Of a stretch of 60,000 nt of DNA, positions 56,421-60,000 are shown piece after piece. A program made the position numbers and the translations under genes. Positions within the stretch are counted from its first letter, which is position 1. The number at the start of each line of letters is the position of its first letter. The notes beneath the pieces are model-generated. The model did not search any database, was not told the origin of the DNA, and was given only the letters and a program-made list of their open reading frames with translations. This DNA is from Gnetum montanum (taxonomy: Eukaryota; Streptophyta; Gnetopsida; Gnetales; Gnetaceae), in the NCBI GenBank assembly GCA_015680685.1, contig MNCI01030540.1:73203-133202 (forward strand). The letters are read 5' to 3'.

Positions 56421-57587
56421 ACCAGGATAAACTTGAAAAGATGTGTTGTTGCGATTGGCTATTCATGTTCATGTCTCACAAAGACTTGCTGCAAAATTTG
56501 TCTCATGGATCCTAATGAAGCTGATGTTGTTCATGATTATGTCTACTTTGAAATTGCACACGGTGGCTCCATCTCCTTATTTAAAGTGCTTAGTTAACCA
56601 ATTCATTTGTTTTTTTTCTTGTCTTCTTGGAGTTGTGTTTGCAGGATGACATGCCTGAGGCGTTCATGCATAGATGCACTTCACCGTGATGACAAGGTAT
56701 CACATTCTTCCTGATGCACGTGACTAGGTTAATCAATCCGTTCATAAGTACATTCTCAACTCCTAATACATTCCCTATTCCCCATCATGCCCCTTTATCC
56801 TATTCAATTATATCCCCTAGAGACATTGTCTCCTACTCACCTCAAAACCCTTTATACACTATTGCACATTGTAACTTCCTAAGCAGTTGCAACGCAAAAC
56901 ACAGTACACAATGCATGATACAAAATGCAAGCACTTGAACACGAGCATAGCACTAAAAGCAAGCTCTTTCAAAAGGACCAAAGAGAAAAAGAAAAACAAA
57001 AGAAAGGAAGAAACAAACAAAAAGGAAAAGAAAAAAAAGGTCAAAGAGAAAAATGCATGAAAAAGGTCTTCGTGACCCCATTAACATCATAAACAAAAGA
57101 CTATTGGCTATTCTCATGCAAGCCCCAGGCAAGAAGGCAATTATCTTTAAAAAATAGTTACACTTGTGTCTCAAAGAGACCATGTTGCACATCATCGCAT
57201 GGCTTTGGCTATTTACAACGGGCCCCGTAAACACTCTTTAAGAGTCTCGTTTCTCCAAAAAATGCACCTCCTATGTCTTGGCTTTGAGTCTGCTGAATGT
57301 TGGCTATTGACAAAGACCAAAGATATAGCTCATTCGCGTGAAAGCATTCCTCTCCCACAATCCTGGCAGCAATCATAACCCTTGATCAACTCCTGACTTC
57401 CCCCGGTTACAATCCCTTGCATCTTGAACCACATTCCCTCAATCCCATGTACTTTTAAAAATGGTGTGATGACATCTGCCCAAGGGCTAACGGTTAATGT
57501 CTGATGCTTGTTTGTTCATGGTGTTTTGCACTTCTTTGTCGACGCCTCTCAGGTGGATTCCACCAGATGTTAACAAAGAGGGGTCAA
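56421..57587 (+). other. Element B 3' noncoding region with polypurine tract
   Basis: No supported ORF. A purine-rich stretch (AAGAGAAAAAG type) lies at 56978-57062. The PPT AACAAAGAGGGG is at 57572-57583, with CTTCTTTGTCGACG at 57531-57544 as inverted partner. Short similarity to the same region of A. Confidence 0.7.
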
Positions 57588-59273
57588 TGAAACACCACTA
57601 ATTTCAGCCTAGCACTTTGAAATGAAAATGACTCAATCCCTTTCAAAGTTTCAGAAGGCAAAATTTGGCTAAGGCATGGAGCTCACACCTAGCTTGCCCA
57701 AGGCAGCTTGCTCACCCTCAGCGTGAGCAACTCCAAACAACATCAAGACTGAGTTAAAAATGATCTGATTTCTAAGTTGTGAGTCATCCTCGAAGCACAT
57801 TCTTGATAGCTTCAAGTCCCAACCTTCAGAATTTTAGCTCAAAATTGCAAGTTTTTAGAAGTTTTTGAGGTCATGTTGCACGTCATGCTATAGGTCACAC
57901 TGTGGTTGCACTGCAGCATGAGTCCAGCATGACTTGCCATAAATAGCTCAAAACAAGTCATTTTCAACCTTAGTTTCTGACTCTCATCCTCGAAGCACAT
58001 CCTTGACAGCTTCAGGTCCCAACCTTTAGAATTTCAACTCAAAATTGCAAGTTTTCAGATGTTTTTGAGGTCATGTTGCAGGTCACGCTGTGGTCATGTT
58101 GTAGTGTGAGTCTAGCATGACCTGCCATAAATAGCTCAAGACAAATCACTTTCAACCTCAGTTTCTGACTCTCAAGATCAACCACAGCTAAACAGTTGTT
58201 ACACTCAGGAACCAGGCTTTAGAGTTCAAAATTTGGTAAAAATTTATAAGTCTTTGCTCACTCATGCTGAGGTCATGATGAAGTCATGCTACAGCATGAG
58301 TGCAGCATGAGTACAGCGTATGCAAGCTAAAGACATGCTACAACAAAATCAACTCATGTTGGAGGTCCTACTCAGGTAGAGAAACCTCAAATAGCCACGG
58401 ACTTGACACCCTGCAGAAGTCAAGTCGCAGATCCAGAAGTTTCAATGGAGCCACAACCAATTTCTCTTGTTGTACATTATCATTTCATTGTAAATCTTCA
58501 TTTGTGGGCTTGTCAGGCCCTCACGGTCCAAATTGTATGTGCTTCCATGGGCTTGATTAAGCCACACATTGGAAGATACGATGAACCTAGTCAAGAACGT
58601 AGCTTGTCCACACATGACCAACTCACACACAGCTATCCATTGGACACGTGCCACTTGATCCGCTTTCCTCTCATCTCCCAGCTATTGATTCCATTCATGA
58701 ATTCTACACCTGAGCCTAGCCCAATCCTATAAATACCCTATCAATTCACATAAATGGGGTTGGCAATTTTGAAGTTGGATAGCTTAGGAAACTCAGACCA
58801 GCAATCCTTGGGCACTCAGCACACTTTAACTTCTAGCATCCAAGCACTTTTGAAACACATCACCTCGGGGCTTGGCACTTGACCTGCCATCCACACGTGT
58901 AGCTACAGTTTGACCAGTGCACATCTTTTCTAAGCAATAAAATACAGTTCGTTTTGCCATCCATTATTCTATTTACTCTATTTTATATTCAGTTTACATT
59001 TCGTTTACAATACCAGTTCTTCATGTGTTTCTATTTACATTTTGTACTTATTTTTTATGTTTTAAAACATCAGTTATGATAACCCCAGTGCAAGCCATAG
59101 TTTATGCTCAAGGAAGTCCTTGGTTAATTTGTGTGTAGACCATCCAAGGCAATCTACCTTCATTTACTTTTCCAGCTTGCCCTCGAGTGAAGGTAGGATT
59201 AGTTGTGTCTGCCCGATGATCTTTCGGTGTTTGTTTTCCTTCCAGCCTTACACCAATGATTTAGGTCAGTACA
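57588..59273 (+). mobile_element. Element B 3' LTR
   Basis: 1686 bp, uninterrupted, so it shows the empty site of C (about 58320-58345) and the 201-bp duplication (57783 and 57984). TATA box at 58728-58735. It ends GTACA at 59273. Confidence 0.93.
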
Positions 59274-60000
59274 ATGTGGTCATGGCACATGAGCATCAAA
59301 ATGGTTTGCTAGCTTTTCTATGTAGAGAATGGAAGGGTATCTAGATATAGGAGTAGGTGTGAGTAGGCTATAATGGAATGAGGGGTATGTGCACTCTTTA
59401 GAGGCTTAGATAGTCCAATCATTCACATTGAAGCAATGTGATGCCTTGCCATCATGATGAGAGCTACCTTTGCACGACGACCTAAGGCTTCATCCTACAA
59501 ACACATCTCTAAGAAGATAAGAAAATTGCACAAGACAAAAAATGCAAAAAAAAAAAATTGTAGGAAGTGAAGATGTTATAAGTGCTCCAAAGGCTACGCC
59601 CATTGTAATTGGTCAAAAGCTAGCAAAATTGCAAGGGGCCAATAAGCTGCAAGTGCTCCAAAGGCTGCATCCATTGCAAGGACTCCATTCTAGGACTGCA
59701 GCCTGCTTACCCATGTGGTGTAGAAGGGAGGTGTTGACATATTTAGCCATTTCATGGAGCAGCAAAGATGATAAAATATGAATAAGTCACAAAGGATAAT
59801 CAAGAGAAATATACATGTTGGTTGTGCTTTATTGATATTTTAATACTTTGATGTTCAAGAAGAATTGTAAGGAAGATAGAGTTTTTTAAACGATAAGGAA
59901 AATTCATCATGCTCCTTTGAAAAATGAAGGATGAAAAACAAGTGGAAAGCTAAAAGAGTCAATCCCCGTTTACGGATGTATCAAGGGAAATATCAAAGTT
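59274..60000. other. Right flank of B, expected to continue element D
   Basis: By the target duplication (ATGTG) this should be the DNA that followed base 1972. I see no TAAACT-type array and no integrase homology in it, so its identity as D is not confirmed. It has an A run (59549-59560) and a local repeat: GTGCTCCAAAGGCT with CCATTG occurs at 59581 and 59649. No gene is seen. Confidence 0.45.

Larger units (their letters stand above)
1973..59273 (+). mobile_element. Element B: Tat-type Ty3/gypsy retrotransposon, complete but split by C
   Basis: The LTRs start TGAAACA (1973 and 57588) and end GTACA (42301 and 59273). The flanking 5-mers are GTGTG (1968-1972) and ATGTG (59274-59278), a target duplication with one transition. 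With C removed the element is about 18.7 kb. Order: 5' LTR (split), PBS, leader, gag-pro 42651-46349, array, antisense gene 46980-51714 (minus), array, RT-RH-aRH-IN about 52394-55795, array, 3' noncoding, PPT, 3' LTR. Pol is dead: the RT active site reads YLEN and the second integrase Asp is Lys. Many frameshifts and stops indicate an old copy, consistent with its hosting C and, through C, A. Confidence 0.9.

Noticed and set aside
1-60000. tRNA, rRNA or intact host genes
   Set aside because: None recognised; apart from the U-box relic, everything with a recognisable domain belongs to the nested retroelements.

Overview
This window comes from the nuclear genome of a land plant with a large, repeat-rich genome. 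The species cannot be fixed from the sequence; a gymnosperm-like giant genome is only a guess. Essentially everything is nested LTR retrotransposon. I found no intact host gene. The one recognisable host-gene sequence is a broken U-box E3 ligase fragment.

Layout, outside to inside. (1) Bases 1-1972 are the 3' end of a partial minus-strand element D (LTR to about 1296, then 3' noncoding DNA). (2) Element B (+, 1973-59273; flanks GTGTG / ATGTG) sits in D. (3) Element C (-, 2742-41337; target duplication GAAGA on both sides) sits inside the 5' LTR of B. (4) Element A (+, 12212-29501; target duplication GGGTC on both sides) sits inside C, between its antisense gene and its RT. (5) A 2.9-kb insertion E (6882-9765; target duplication GGTAG on both sides) also sits in C, at the RNase H-integrase boundary, and carries the U-box fragment. 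Removing E plus one copy of the duplication restores the alignment of C pol with A and B, apart from a single-base indel.

A, B and C belong to one Ty3/gypsy family of the Tat/Ogre type. The family marks are a fused gag-protease ORF with a C-H-H-C zinc finger, a retropepsin (DDGA), RT with YMDD, two RNase H domains in tandem (the second of archaeal type, FDGAS...TNN...EYEG), and an HHCC/DDE integrase. All copies are decayed by frameshifts and stops; most stops I could align are TAG in place of CAG or TGG.

The unusual part is the order of modules: LTR - PBS - leader - gag-pro - [antisense gene] - RT-RH-aRH-IN - 3' UTR - LTR. In all three copies a gene of about 930 codons with seven or more exons lies between protease and RT on the opposite strand. 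It has its own upstream TATA-like box, GT-AG introns at matching places, and a protein conserved between copies. It lies where Ogre elements carry their pro/RT intron. Its function is unknown. Two kinds of noncoding repeat accompany it. Degenerate arrays with core TTAAACTRSCA separate the modules at the same three borders in each element. Element-specific short motifs (A GCGTATACGC/TACGCTG; B CACGCTG/CATGCTG; C GCTACGCTATG) cluster in the LTRs and around the antisense gene, and in A and B also in the leader.
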